The notes below the pieces were generated by a model that saw only the letters and a list, made by a program, of their open reading frames with translations, was not told the origin of the DNA and did no database searches. 64,000 nucleotides of DNA from CAVRUD01 sp963849635 (lineage in GTDB: Bacteria; Chloroflexota; Chloroflexia; Thermomicrobiales; UBA6265): NCBI GenBank assembly GCA_963849635.1, contig CAWKIA010000036.1, positions 62,001-126,000 of the forward strand, given 5' to 3'. The position numbers and the translations under genes are program-made. Below, one piece after another: positions 49,218 through 58,004 of the stretch; the first letter of the stretch is position 1; each line of letters starts with the position of its first letter.

Positions 49218-49272
49218 GGATTCGGTGTCCTCCCTCTAACGCACGGTACAGCGAGGGCTGCACGTCCGACGA

Positions 49273-50790
49273 CTAATCAATTGCCGCTGCTATCGCGAGC
49301 AACAGCGCGCAGAGAACGGTCAGCGCGGCCAACAGTGGCGTGACGAATTTCAGCCAGGTGCCGTACCCGACCCGGGCGATCGCCAGCCCTCCCATCACGA
49401 CGGCCGACGTCGGGGTGATGAGGTTGACGAGACCAGACCCGAACTGGAAGGCGCTGACCACGTGCTCACCGGCAATGCCCGCGAACGCCGCCAGCGGCAC
49501 CATGATCGGCATGGTCACGGTCGCGAGACCGGAGGTGGACGGGATCAGGAATGAAAGCGGGATGAAGAGGATGAAGAGGATGAGCACGAAACCGGTGCCA
49601 CTCAGGTCCGCGACCGCGTCTTCACACCAACTGAGCACGGTGTCCGTGATCTTCCCGTTGTTCATAATCACGGTGATGCCGCGGGCGATCCCGATGATGA
49701 GCGCCACGCCGAGGAGATCGCGCGACCCATCGATGAATGAGCCAGTCAAGTCCGCCTCGGACAAGCCGCCGGCGATGCCGACCACCACGGCGAAGAAGAT
49801 GAACGAGGCCGTCATCTCGGGGAACCACCACCACAGCGTGGGAAGCCCAACGCCCATGTCCTCCCAGGGAATGACGCCGTAGATCATCACCAGAAAGGAG
49901 AGCCCGAAGAGGGCAAGCACGATCTTGCGTCGCCCGGTGAAGACACCGAAGTCCTCAGAATCTTGTCCCGCCAAGAATTGCCGCTCGTTCTCCTCTTTCT
50001 GGGCGAAGACGAGGGACTTCGAGGGATCGGCTTTGACTTTCTCGGCGTAGCGCATCATGAAAAAGATGCCCATCGCGAGACCAATGACGAGCACGAGGAT
50101 CCGGAGCAGGATTCCGTCGGCGATTGACACGTCGGCGAAGCCCGAGGCGATGCCGGTGGCGAACGGGTTGACTGTCGAGCCGAGGACGCCGATACCGGCG
50201 CCGAGCAAGATCACCGCCGCCCCGGTCAGCGCGTCGTACCCCGCGGCGATCATGACCGCCACGATCAAGGGATAGAAGGCGAGGGTCTCTTCGGCCATGC
50301 CGTACGATGTGCCGCCGAGGGCGAAGATCCCCATCAAGATCGGGATCATAAACTTCTCGCGGCCCTTCATCGCGACCACGACCTTGGCGATGCCCGCGTT
50401 GATCGCTCCGGTCTTCATCGTCACACCGAGGAAACCGCCGATCACCAGGATGAAGAGCGCGACGTCGATGGCGCCGAACAACTCCCCGGTGTTCCAGAAG
50501 CTGATGTTTCCGGTCTCGTCCTCGACGCCGTACAGGCCGTTGATCGGCGCCTTGAGCGAGTCGAGCAGGATCTTTTGCGGTTCGGTATCGACTTCCTGGT
50601 AGGTGCCGGGAAGGGGCTCGCCGTCTTCGTTGTATTCGTAGGAGCCGGACGGGACGATCCAGGTCGCGATCGCCACCAAGACGATCAGGGCGAAGAGGAT
50701 CGTGTAGGCGCTCGGAAGCGCAAACGACCGCTTCTTCTTCTCGCTATCGGGTGGGCCGGGCGTGGCAGATGCGACTTCGGGTTGCGCCAT
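49273..50790 (-). CDS. YfcC-family carrier, likely arginine/ornithine exchanger (ArcD role)
   Basis: The protein has 505 residues and about 12 TM helices, with the first near residue 30 (TILFALIVLVAIATWIVPSG). MTGAINAG-like text (TGAINAGIAKVVVAMKGREKF), GTSYGMAEETLAFYPLIV and LGSTVNPFATGIASG are conserved YfcC-family regions. Several arginine deiminase operons use a YfcC-type carrier for arginine/ornithine exchange, and the position between arcA and arcB makes that role likely here. The periplasmic loop after helix 1 (PSGSYEYNEDGEPLPG) is typical. Confidence 0.88.
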   Translation of the reverse strand: MAQPEVASATPGPPDSEKKKRSFALPSAYTILFALIVLVAIATWIVPSGSYEYNEDGEPLPGTYQEVDTEPQKILLDSLKAPINGLYGVEDETGNISFWNTGELFGAIDVALFILVIGGFLGVTMKTGAINAGIAKVVVAMKGREKFMIPILMGIFALGGTSYGMAEETLAFYPLIVAVMIAAGYDALTGAAVILLGAGIGVLGSTVNPFATGIASGFADVSIADGILLRILVLVIGLAMGIFFMMRYAEKVKADPSKSLVFAQKEENERQFLAGQDSEDFGVFTGRRKIVLALFGLSFLVMIYGVIPWEDMGVGLPTLWWWFPEMTASFIFFAVVVGIAGGLSEADLTGSFIDGSRDLLGVALIIGIARGITVIMNNGKITDTVLSWCEDAVADLSGTGFVLILFILFIPLSFLIPSTSGLATVTMPIMVPLAAFAGIAGEHVVSAFQFGSGLVNLITPTSAVVMGGLAIARVGYGTWLKFVTPLLAALTVLCALLLAIAAAID

Positions 50791-50837
50791 CGTGCGACCT
50801 CCATTTGTGGCTGGGATCGGCGTGGGTGATCCGCAGC

Positions 50838-51284
50838 CTACAACCTGTCGAGCCTGATCTGGATCAAGTCCTCGACCCGATTGAGGACGAGCGAGAGTCT
50901 GAGGAGGCGGATCTTGGTCAGGTCGTTGGAGGTATCGTCGGCGGCCTCATCGATCTGATCGATCGCGGCGTTCAACGTGTCCTTGGCCTGTTGCAGCGTC
51001 GGCTTCGCCTGGTCCGGCGACTGCGTCGCCGCGGTGGCCAGCAACTGCCGGACCTCTTCAAGCGCCGGCTGCACCTCGGCGGGCGCTTGCTCCTGGTCGA
51101 CGACGATGGTCATCGCGGTTTCAGCACCGATCGCGGCCGGCGCGGAGATCAGCGCCTGCGGCGGTCCTTCGAAGAGCGCTTCCCGGTCGCGACCGAAGAA
51201 GTCGTGATCACCGTCGCCGATCGTCAGCAGTAAGATGATCCCCGCACCGGCGAGGACGGCAGCAATCCAGCCCCAGACGCCCAT
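50838..51284 (-). CDS. Single-TM helical protein encoded inside the arginine deiminase operon
   Basis: The protein has 148 residues. An N-terminal TM (GWIAAVLAGAGIILLLTIG) is followed by an acidic, helical extracytoplasmic part (LEEVRQLLATAATQSPDQAK, TLNAAIDQIDEAADDTSNDL). It starts 16 bp after arcA and ends 47 bp before the carrier gene, so it is co-transcribed. I recognise no family. Its position suggests a small accessory protein for the carrier or a coiled-coil envelope protein. Confidence 0.7.
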   Translation of the reverse strand: MGVWGWIAAVLAGAGIILLLTIGDGDHDFFGRDREALFEGPPQALISAPAAIGAETAMTIVVDQEQAPAEVQPALEEVRQLLATAATQSPDQAKPTLQQAKDTLNAAIDQIDEAADDTSNDLTKIRLLRLSLVLNRVEDLIQIRLDRL

Positions 51285-51299
51285 TGCTCAGCCTCCCAA

Positions 51300-52562
51300 T
51301 CAGACCGGATCCCGCAGGATCGGGCAGGTCATGCAGTGCCCGCCGCCTCGCCCTTTACCGAGCTCAAACCCCTGAATCGGCAGGACTTCGACACCGGCGT
51401 TCCGCATGGCGGCAATCGTGTAGGTGTTCCGCTCGTAGGTCACGATCACACCCGGTTCAATTGCCACGGTGTTGTTGGCGTCGTCCCATTGCTCCCGCTC
51501 TTGCTGGTACTGGTCGCCGCCGGTCTCAACGACGGTCAGCTTCTTCACGCCCATCGCGTCCTGTACCGCACCGAGGAAGTCCTTCTCGACCGTCACGTGG
51601 AAGTCGCCTTCCTTCTTGCCAGGACGGAGGCTGATGGCACGGATCCGGTTCACGACTTGGGGGTAGGCCGTGACCTTGTCGCGGTCGAGCATCGTGAAAA
51701 CCGTGTCAAGGTGCATATGGGCCCGGTCCTTGCCCATCACGGCGGCGATGACGCGCTCCGCCGCTCCCTTGGCGAAAAGCGCCTTGGCGATCTGCTCGAT
51801 CATCCGCCCCTGGGTGCGCTCGCTCATGCCGATGAGGACCGTGCCGTTGCCGATTGGCTGGACATCTCCGCCCTCGAGGGTCGCCCGGCCGAAGTCTTTG
51901 ACGTCAAATAGGCCATCGTCACCGATCTCCGGATACCACCACGAGAATTCGCTCTGGCGGAACATGGGGTGGTATCGGTAGATCGTCAGGAGGTTGAGCG
52001 ATTCGCGGCGTCGCGCCGGCCAGTACATCGGATTGACGGAGACGCCGCCGAAGATCCAGCAAGAGGAGTCACGCATGAAGAGCGAGTTCGGGAGGGGTGG
52101 TAGAACGAACGTCGACGGATCGTCGAGTGCCGCGCCAATGAGCGAGACCTTACGGAGCGCCTTCCAATCGAGATTGGCCTCCGCGACCGTTAATCCACCG
52201 ATCAGGTGTTTGGCAAGGGTGGGTGCATCGAGCCCCGATAGGAAATCGCCCACCTCGTCGGCCGCCGACCAGCCGACCATGTAGGGGGAGGCGACCGCCT
52301 CGATCAACTTGTGACGAGCCTCGTCGCTGGCGGCGATGGCCTCCGCCAGCATCTCGTTGAGGTAAAGGACTTCGGCCCCTCGCTCACGGAGCACGGCGAC
52401 GAATGCGTCGTGCTCCCGTTGCGCTTGCTCCACCCAGAGGACGTCATCAAAGAGCAGTTCGTCGTGAGAGGAGGGAGTCAGGCGCTGGAGGCTGAGATCC
52501 GGACGATGAACCATGACCTTGTGGAGTTTTCCGACCTCGGAATAAACACCAAGTGTGGGCAT
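51300..52562 (-). CDS. arcA: Arginine deiminase
   Basis: The protein has 420 residues from ATG 52562 (MPTLGVYSEVGKL), with GGAG 8 nt upstream; the frame further up to 52694 is Arg-rich noise. It converts arginine to citrulline and NH3. LHKVMVHRPDLSLQRLTP is the conserved start, NSLFMRDSSCWIFGG and LEGGDVQPIG hold active-site acids, MHLDTVFTMLD holds the His/Asp and GGGHCMTCP near the end holds the catalytic Cys. First gene of the seven-gene operon, with a motif copy 250 bp upstream. Confidence 0.97.
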   Translation of the reverse strand: MPTLGVYSEVGKLHKVMVHRPDLSLQRLTPSSHDELLFDDVLWVEQAQREHDAFVAVLRERGAEVLYLNEMLAEAIAASDEARHKLIEAVASPYMVGWSAADEVGDFLSGLDAPTLAKHLIGGLTVAEANLDWKALRKVSLIGAALDDPSTFVLPPLPNSLFMRDSSCWIFGGVSVNPMYWPARRRESLNLLTIYRYHPMFRQSEFSWWYPEIGDDGLFDVKDFGRATLEGGDVQPIGNGTVLIGMSERTQGRMIEQIAKALFAKGAAERVIAAVMGKDRAHMHLDTVFTMLDRDKVTAYPQVVNRIRAISLRPGKKEGDFHVTVEKDFLGAVQDAMGVKKLTVVETGGDQYQQEREQWDDANNTVAIEPGVIVTYERNTYTIAAMRNAGVEVLPIQGFELGKGRGGGHCMTCPILRDPV

Positions 52563-52812
52563 CTTCACGCTCCATCTGTCTGACCGGACGGCCATCGGAA
52601 TACCGTTGGGTCCGAGGGCGCACCGCGCGGCGGCTCTCGCGCGTCGCTCCGAGGTCTTGACCGGCGACCGGCGTCCTACATGCCCACCGGTCACCCGTGC
52701 TCGCTCTCACCTCTCCTTCGGTTCATGCAGCACGCACTGCAGAAGGGACGGTCGAACACTGCCCCCGGCGTGACCGAGCATCTTCGTTCCTTCTGAACCT
52801 ATCGAGGGAGGG

Positions 52813-52843
52813 GTTGTAGGGTCATGGTCCGAAGGGCGCATTT
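52813..52843 (-). promoter_or_regulatory. Bipartite 31-bp motif, copy 10, upstream of the arginine deiminase operon
   Basis: On the minus strand: AAATGC, GCCCTTCG, 11 nt including ATGAC, then TACAAC and CCC. It ends 250 bp before arcA ATG. The gap 52563-53000 has no other gene. Confidence 0.55.
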
Positions 52844-53000
52844 CATGGTTAAACGGTGTATGAACGCTAGCCCAACATTAAAAGTTAGAAGCGCAAGGAA
52901 CGGGTGCGATGGTATTGCCCTTCCCCGCGAGCCGATCCGACGGGCACCACCACATTCAACAGAGGAATGGGATATGAGCGGCTGGGCAGAGATAGCCCAG

Positions 53001-55244
53001 CTAAGAATCGCTCGGCTTTGTTGGCGCCCGAGCCGTGACGGTCGTCGAACCCGGCCCAATGGCGACCTCCAGCGTTCCACCGATTTGGCGCAGACGCTCC
53101 TGCATTCCCGGGATGCCGACTCCGTTCGGATGCGTTGCGAGCGACGGCTCGTTCGAGGTCCGTCCATTGCCTTGATCGTGCACGCGCAACTCGACCAAAC
53201 CACCCCATGATTTCAACGTCAGTGTTGCCCGGTCTACGCCCGCGTGGCGGACGACGTTGGAAAGCGCCTCCTGCGCGACACGGAATAGCGCTGTCTCCGC
53301 TTCGGCTGCCAACCGCCCGACGTCTTCCACCCCGGAGGCGTCAACGTTGAACTCGCCGCGGCGAGCCAGCCCAGCCGCGTACTCGCGCAACGAAGGCGCG
53401 AGTCCGGCCATGTCGAGGAGCGGTGGATGAAGGAGATAGGCTCGGGTCCGGAGTGCGCGCAGCGCTTGCTCCGCAAGATTCTGTGCCTCTGCGAGGACTT
53501 CTCGTGAGCGTGCGCTCAAGCGCCTGCTATCTCGCTCGATCGAGGCCAGGGCGACCGTGATCGCGAACACGTCCTGAGCCACACCGTCGTGCAACTCGCG
53601 GGCGAGCCGGCGTCGCTCATCGTCCTGCAGCTTTAGGAGCTGGTGACTCAATCTACGGAGGGTCGCTTCGGTCTCCCGGAGCTCGGTAATGTCGAGCGCG
53701 GCACCGACGACCAGCCGTGGCCGCCCGTCGGGCTCCCGCGAGAGCACCGTGACGCGCGCCGCCATCCAGCGCCAGGTGCCGTCGGAGTGGCGCATCCGGA
53801 AGGAGAACTCGACCACCTCGCCGTCGGCGGCGGCGCTGATCCGCGTCATCGCCGCCTGCAGGGTCGCCCGGTCCCCGGGATGCCTAAAGGCCATCGGATC
53901 GGAGACTTCTGCTTCGGTCAGGCGCTCCGCTGTGTAGCCAAGCACGCGGCCGATGGCGTCGTTCACATAGACGGTGCGGGATTCGATGACGTCGAAGACG
54001 TAGAGAATGCCCGGACTTGCTGCCCCCACCCGATCCGCAAGGCGTCGGCTTGCGGCCAGCTCCTGCTCGGCCCGCCTGAGTTCGGTCACGTCGCGGCCGA
54101 CCCCCTGGTACTCGGTGACGTTGCCGGCCGTGTCATAAACGGGATAGTCGATCCAGTGTTGAATGCGGATCTCGCCGTCGGGGAGCTCGATCGCGTGCTC
54201 GATCTCCACGGGTCGGGCCTCGGCGACGAGAGTCTGGAAGTGGGCCGAGAGGCGCTGACGTATCGATTCCGAGGCGAGGTCCATGCTCCGTCGGCCCAGG
54301 ACGTTCTCCCTCTTCCGGGCAAAGCCACGGCAGTACGCGTCGTTAACGAAGGTCAGCGTCGTATCCGAGGTGAAACGGCAGATCATCTCGGTCTGGCTTT
54401 CGACCACCGCCCGGTAGCGTGCCTCGCTCTCCCGGAGTGCATCCTCGGATGCTCGTTGCTTGGAGATGTCGAGCGCCGCGCCGACCATGAGATGTGGCCA
54501 TCCGTCCGGTGTTCGCGTCAGGATCGACTGTCGCGCCGATATCCAGCACCACTCTCCGTTCGCATGTCTCAATCGAAAGATGTGCTCGACAATCGCACCG
54601 TCCGTGGCCGCTATGAGTTCCGCCGCCATTTCGGGCAGGCGCTCTTGATCCTCGGGGTGCAGCAACCCGGTGAACGGCGGCTCACCCATCCCCTCCACCA
54701 TCTCGTCGTGGCTGTAACCAAGGATCCGCGCCAGGGCGCTGTTTGTATACACCGACCGCTGTTGGACCCAGTCATACACGTAGAGAATTGCCGGGCTTGC
54801 CGCCGCGATGCCCTGCTCGAAGTGTCGCAGCTCCTCCAGCCCGTTCTCGGCCATGACCTGATCGGTGACATCGCGGATGACATTGACGACAGAGCGGGTG
54901 CCATCCTCGGCCGGCAGCGGAGCGGCATGAATAATGGCCCAGCGGTCTTCGTCCGTCGTCTCGTCGTGGTACCGAATGAGGACATCCGGCGCGTCCAGAC
55001 CCGCTAGCACCAGTCGCCCGGGCAATCGATCCCAGGGGAATGGCGCGCCATGTTCGTCAAACAGGGTGTACCGCCCAGGATATTCAGCCGGATCCGACTT
55101 GAGGAGTTCTTCAGGGGTGGAAAAGCCTCCCCTGCGGGCCGCGACGGTGTTCGCATAGACGACCCTGCCGCCAGCGTCCTGGACAGTCACGCTATCTAAC
55201 ATGTGATCAAGGACGGCCGCTAGGTCCGGCCTGGGAGTAGTCAT
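53001..55244 (-). CDS. Four-PAS sensor histidine kinase, NarL/DegS class
   Basis: The protein has 747 residues from ATG 55244 (MTTPRPDLAAV, GGAGG seven bases upstream). There are no TM helices, so it is a soluble sensor. Four PAS domains cover about residues 8-125, 130-255, 260-385 and 390-515; PAS 2 and 4 are similar (ASPAILYVYDWVQQRSVYTN and ASPGILYVFDVIESRTVYVN). HisKA_3 has phospho-His in RRRLARELHDGVAQDVF and the ATPase domain has EALSNVVRHAG and DQGNG, a small change from DxGxG. An unlinked LuxR-type regulator at 62922 is a candidate partner. A 6-bp stem (CTGGGC, GCCCAG) sits just after its stop. Confidence 0.92.
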   Translation of the reverse strand: MTTPRPDLAAVLDHMLDSVTVQDAGGRVVYANTVAARRGGFSTPEELLKSDPAEYPGRYTLFDEHGAPFPWDRLPGRLVLAGLDAPDVLIRYHDETTDEDRWAIIHAAPLPAEDGTRSVVNVIRDVTDQVMAENGLEELRHFEQGIAAASPAILYVYDWVQQRSVYTNSALARILGYSHDEMVEGMGEPPFTGLLHPEDQERLPEMAAELIAATDGAIVEHIFRLRHANGEWCWISARQSILTRTPDGWPHLMVGAALDISKQRASEDALRESEARYRAVVESQTEMICRFTSDTTLTFVNDAYCRGFARKRENVLGRRSMDLASESIRQRLSAHFQTLVAEARPVEIEHAIELPDGEIRIQHWIDYPVYDTAGNVTEYQGVGRDVTELRRAEQELAASRRLADRVGAASPGILYVFDVIESRTVYVNDAIGRVLGYTAERLTEAEVSDPMAFRHPGDRATLQAAMTRISAAADGEVVEFSFRMRHSDGTWRWMAARVTVLSREPDGRPRLVVGAALDITELRETEATLRRLSHQLLKLQDDERRRLARELHDGVAQDVFAITVALASIERDSRRLSARSREVLAEAQNLAEQALRALRTRAYLLHPPLLDMAGLAPSLREYAAGLARRGEFNVDASGVEDVGRLAAEAETALFRVAQEALSNVVRHAGVDRATLTLKSWGGLVELRVHDQGNGRTSNEPSLATHPNGVGIPGMQERLRQIGGTLEVAIGPGSTTVTARAPTKPSDS

Positions 55245-55643
55245 TGACTGCCTCCGAGATCGCCGCATGGGAGACGTCAATATCGTATCTCAACCGGCTT
55301 TGTAAATGGCACCGAATCTGTCGAAGACACAGCTGCGAGTGCTCAGATGACGTCCCGCTCGGCGGATCCAGGCGGCGCGGATGAGCGCGCGACGTTGATG
55401 GCCATGGATTATGAGATTCGGATTAGCCCAAGCAGGCCTCGTTGCCGAGCCCTGGAGATCGCCACGATTTAGCACCAGCGGGGTGTGGATGATCGCCGGG
55501 TCGCCGTCGCTGCGGGCCGGCACTCGCGTCGGATCTTGCCCGCATTCCTATCTCGTATGGCGCGTATCGACGATCAGCCAAATGCAGCGCCAGGACCAGA
55601 CTACGTGTTCTCACTCCTGGCGGTCTACGACCTTCATGTGACG
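55245..55643. other. Intergenic region upstream of the sensor kinase
   Basis: About 400 bp. No good copy of the 31-bp motif, no RNA gene and no credible ORF. It must hold the kinase promoter and the 3' end of the holin-like gene. Confidence 0.5.
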
Positions 55644-56015
55644 CTACTTCTCATCTTCATCGACGAGGAATTTATTCAGGATTATCGAAACCACGCTGAC
55701 GATGATTCCGCCCAGGATTGCATCGAAGAACCCGTCAACGACGAAGTGCGAGTCGAAAATGCGATTGGTCAGTCGCGCGGCAAGCCAGAGGGTGAAGCCA
55801 TTGATGACAAGGAGAAAAAGCCCGAGCGTCATCGCGGTGATAGGCAACGTCAGCAGCTTGATGATCGGCCGGATGGTTGCGTTGACTAGCCCCAAGACCG
55901 CCGCCATAGCGGCGACACCCAACCAGCCGCCGCCGCTGGCGTCGATCCCCGGCAGGAGCCATACCGCGGCAACGAGGGCGATCGCGGAGATTAACCAGCG
56001 AAGGAGTAGTTTCAC
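55644..56015 (-). CDS. YvlD/phage-holin-family small membrane protein
   Basis: The protein has 123 residues from GTG 56015 (MKLLLRWLISAIALV), preceded by GAGGATG; the frame extends to 56075 but homologues begin at MKLL. Four TM helices. LLPGIDASGGGWLGVAAMAAVLGLVNATIRPIIKLLTLPI is the conserved YvlD/holin-4 superfamily core. Such proteins are found in many bacteria and are not phage lysis genes. The role is likely envelope-stress related but not established. Confidence 0.8.
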   Translation of the reverse strand: MKLLLRWLISAIALVAAVWLLPGIDASGGGWLGVAAMAAVLGLVNATIRPIIKLLTLPITAMTLGLFLLVINGFTLWLAARLTNRIFDSHFVVDGFFDAILGGIIVSVVSIILNKFLVDEDEK

Positions 56016-56102
56016 AGCCAGTTCATCCTCTAACGAGGGACTCATCGTCGCGACGAGACCTATCCGACGCGCCATCCCGATCCATTACGGGAACACGATA
56101 CG

Positions 56103-56881
56103 CTACTCGAGCTGGGAGAGACCGACCGCCAAGGCGAAGCCAAGTACGGTCACCAGGCCGACCAGTCGGCCCCCCTCTTCAAACGCCTCGGGGATCATGG
56201 AGTCGACGAGCATCGTCAAGATCGCACCCGCCGCGAATGCTTGGATCAGGGAACCGATTACCGGCGAGGTGCCGTCGAGGATGATGTACCCAAGGGCGGA
56301 GGAAATCGCGCTCACCGCCACGATCGCGAGCCACACCCCCATCAATCGTCGCGGCGATGTGCCGCCCTTTTCAAACCAACGGTGGCACCGACCGCCTCCG
56401 GGAAGTTGGAAAGGAACGCCGCCACGACCATCGCGATACTGACGCCGCCCCCGGCAACGAGACTGGCGCCGACTACCATTGACTCCGGGATGCCGTCGAG
56501 CACCGTTCCCAGCATGATCGCCCGGGCATTGCCGGCCGACCCTGCGCCACTTATGTCTTTCCGCTCCTTGCCACCGCGGACGTCTATGTACCAGTCGCCG
56601 CCGAAGTAGACGAGCGCCCCGGCCGCGAGACCGAGTGCCGGCGCTCCTGTGCCCTTGCCCGTTTCGGTCGCCTTCTCGACCAGCTCGAAGGCGACGGCGC
56701 TGATCAGGGCACCGACGCCGAAGCCCATCAGCAACCCGACAAACCGAGGAGAAAGATCTCGCCGCAGCGCGACCGCCGCGCCGATCAATAGCGAGGATGC
56801 ACTGAAGGCTCCCCAGAACGCGGCCTCCCACATCTCGGCGTGACTCCCTTCGAAGGGCGCACCGACCCAGTGCGAAACCAT
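56103..56881 (-). pseudogene. ZIP-family metal transporter, split by one frameshift
   Basis: The first 179 codons (ATG 56881) give TM helices with the ZIP pattern: MGFGVGALISAVAFELVEKA, GTVLDGIPESMVVGASL (metal-site His replaced by the DGIPES type found in distant ZIPs) and FLSNFPEAVGATVGL. Here the frame is lost at the AAAA run 56368-56371. Removing one A gives LKGGTSPRRLMGVWLAIVAV and three more helices to IPEAFEEGG and VGLSQLE. Restored length is about 258 residues. A sequencing indel at the homopolymer is likely; programmed slippage cannot be excluded. Confidence 0.75.
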
Positions 56882-56947
56882 GCGTTCGCATCAGGAGTAC
56901 GTGTCCGGGAATGACACAAGCATCCATTGCCGCCGGACTCCGGAAGC

Positions 56948-56978
56948 TCGACGCCTCGGGTTTTTCCCGAGGCGTCGA
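56948..56978. terminator. Perfect 13-bp hairpin with a T5 loop
   Basis: TCGACGCCTCGGG (56948-56960) pairs with CCCGAGGCGTCGA (56966-56978) around TTTTT. It lies between the PPK2 stop and the ZIP start, so it can end leftward transcription after PPK2. There is no U-run after the stem. Confidence 0.55.
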
Positions 56979-57030
56979 TGGAGTACTGAAAGGCCCTCAG
57001 AACGTGGCCTCCCATCCTTTCTCCGCGGCG
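56977..57030. repeat. Diverged duplicate of the ZIP gene 5' end
   Basis: This stretch resembles 56792-56840, which codes for the first TM of the ZIP protein: ACTGAAAGGCCCTCAGAACG here and ACTGAAGGCTCCCCAGAACG there, followed in both by GGCCTCCCA. The minus-strand translation here contains GHVLRAFQYSI, against AAFWGAFSAS in the gene. It looks like a leftover of an earlier paralogue or a short duplication. Confidence 0.45.
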
Positions 57031-57100
57031 GGAAGGCGCGGCCGTCGTCAAATCGATGTTGTGATGGCCAGGCAACGCGCCCTGTTGGTGCAAACCGGGA

Positions 57101-57967
57101 CTAGTACCGCTTCGGGACGAACCGGTATGGGTAGTCTGGCTCTACATAATTCCCAGCAGGCTTGCGCTTGGGCAGAACGACCTTCGGCCGAGGCACATCT
57201 TTGTACGGAACGAGACTCAACAGGTGGGCAATGCAATTGAGTCGTCCCCGCCGCTTCTCGTTGGAGTCGACTACGTGCCAGGGGGACTCCGGAACGTCGG
57301 TGGCTGCGAACATCGCATCGCGCGCCCGAGAGTAGTCGTACCAGCGACGGTGCGACTCCAGGTCCATCGGGCTCAGTTTCCAGATCTTTCGGCCGTCGGT
57401 GATGCGATCTTCGAAGCGGCGGGTCTGCTCCTCAGGGCTGGCCTCGAGCCAGTACTTAATCAGGATGATGCCTGAGGCGATCATCGCGCGCTCGACTGGC
57501 AAGACGTGCTGGAGAAACTCGTCAACCTGGGCTTCCGTGGCATAGCCCATCACCCGCTCGACACCCGCCCGGTTGTACCAACTTCGGTCGAAGATCACCA
57601 CTTCACCCGCCGCCGGGAAGTGCGCGATGTAGCGCTGGATGTACATCTGCGACTTCTCGCGCTCGGTCGGCGCGGGTAACGCGACCACGCGGAAGACCCG
57701 CGGACTGACCCGTTCGGTGATGCGCTTGATCGTCCCGCCCTTGCCCGCGGCGTCGCGGCCTTCGAAGACGATGCAGATCTTGGCGCCGGTGGCTTTCACC
57801 CACTCCTGAAGCTTGACCAGCTCCACGTGGAGCGAGTCCATCTCATTCTCAAACTCCCGCGCCTTCATCCGGGGCTGACTTCCATTGACGTCCAACCCGT
57901 TGGACCCGACGGGAGGGTGCTGGACCTTCTTTTCCTTTTTGCCCTTCTTTGTCGCTGTTGTCGCCAT
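57101..57967 (-). CDS. ppk2: Polyphosphate kinase 2 (class I type)
   Basis: The protein has 288 residues from ATG 57967. It uses polyphosphate to phosphorylate nucleoside di- or monophosphates. Walker A GRDAAGKGGTIKRI is near residue 70 and Walker B VIFDRSWYNRAGVERVMGY near 125; the lid arginines are in EEQTRRFEDRITD. The basic N-terminal tail (ATTATKKGKKEKK) is extra. It follows the P-type ATPase gene by 37 bp on the same strand, so both are probably transcribed together, pairing ion pumping with ATP or GTP regeneration. Confidence 0.94.
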   Translation of the reverse strand: MATTATKKGKKEKKVQHPPVGSNGLDVNGSQPRMKAREFENEMDSLHVELVKLQEWVKATGAKICIVFEGRDAAGKGGTIKRITERVSPRVFRVVALPAPTEREKSQMYIQRYIAHFPAAGEVVIFDRSWYNRAGVERVMGYATEAQVDEFLQHVLPVERAMIASGIILIKYWLEASPEEQTRRFEDRITDGRKIWKLSPMDLESHRRWYDYSRARDAMFAATDVPESPWHVVDSNEKRRGRLNCIAHLLSLVPYKDVPRPKVVLPKRKPAGNYVEPDYPYRFVPKRY

Positions 57968-58004
57968 TACTCGCCTCCTGCATGGTTCCTGCTGGTCCGC
58001 GTGC

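Noticed and set aside
56361..56380. Programmed ribosomal frameshift in the ZIP gene at the A-run
   Set aside because: There is no downstream pseudoknot-like stem at the right distance that I can see, and many other genes here have similar one-base insertions, so an indel is the simpler reading.
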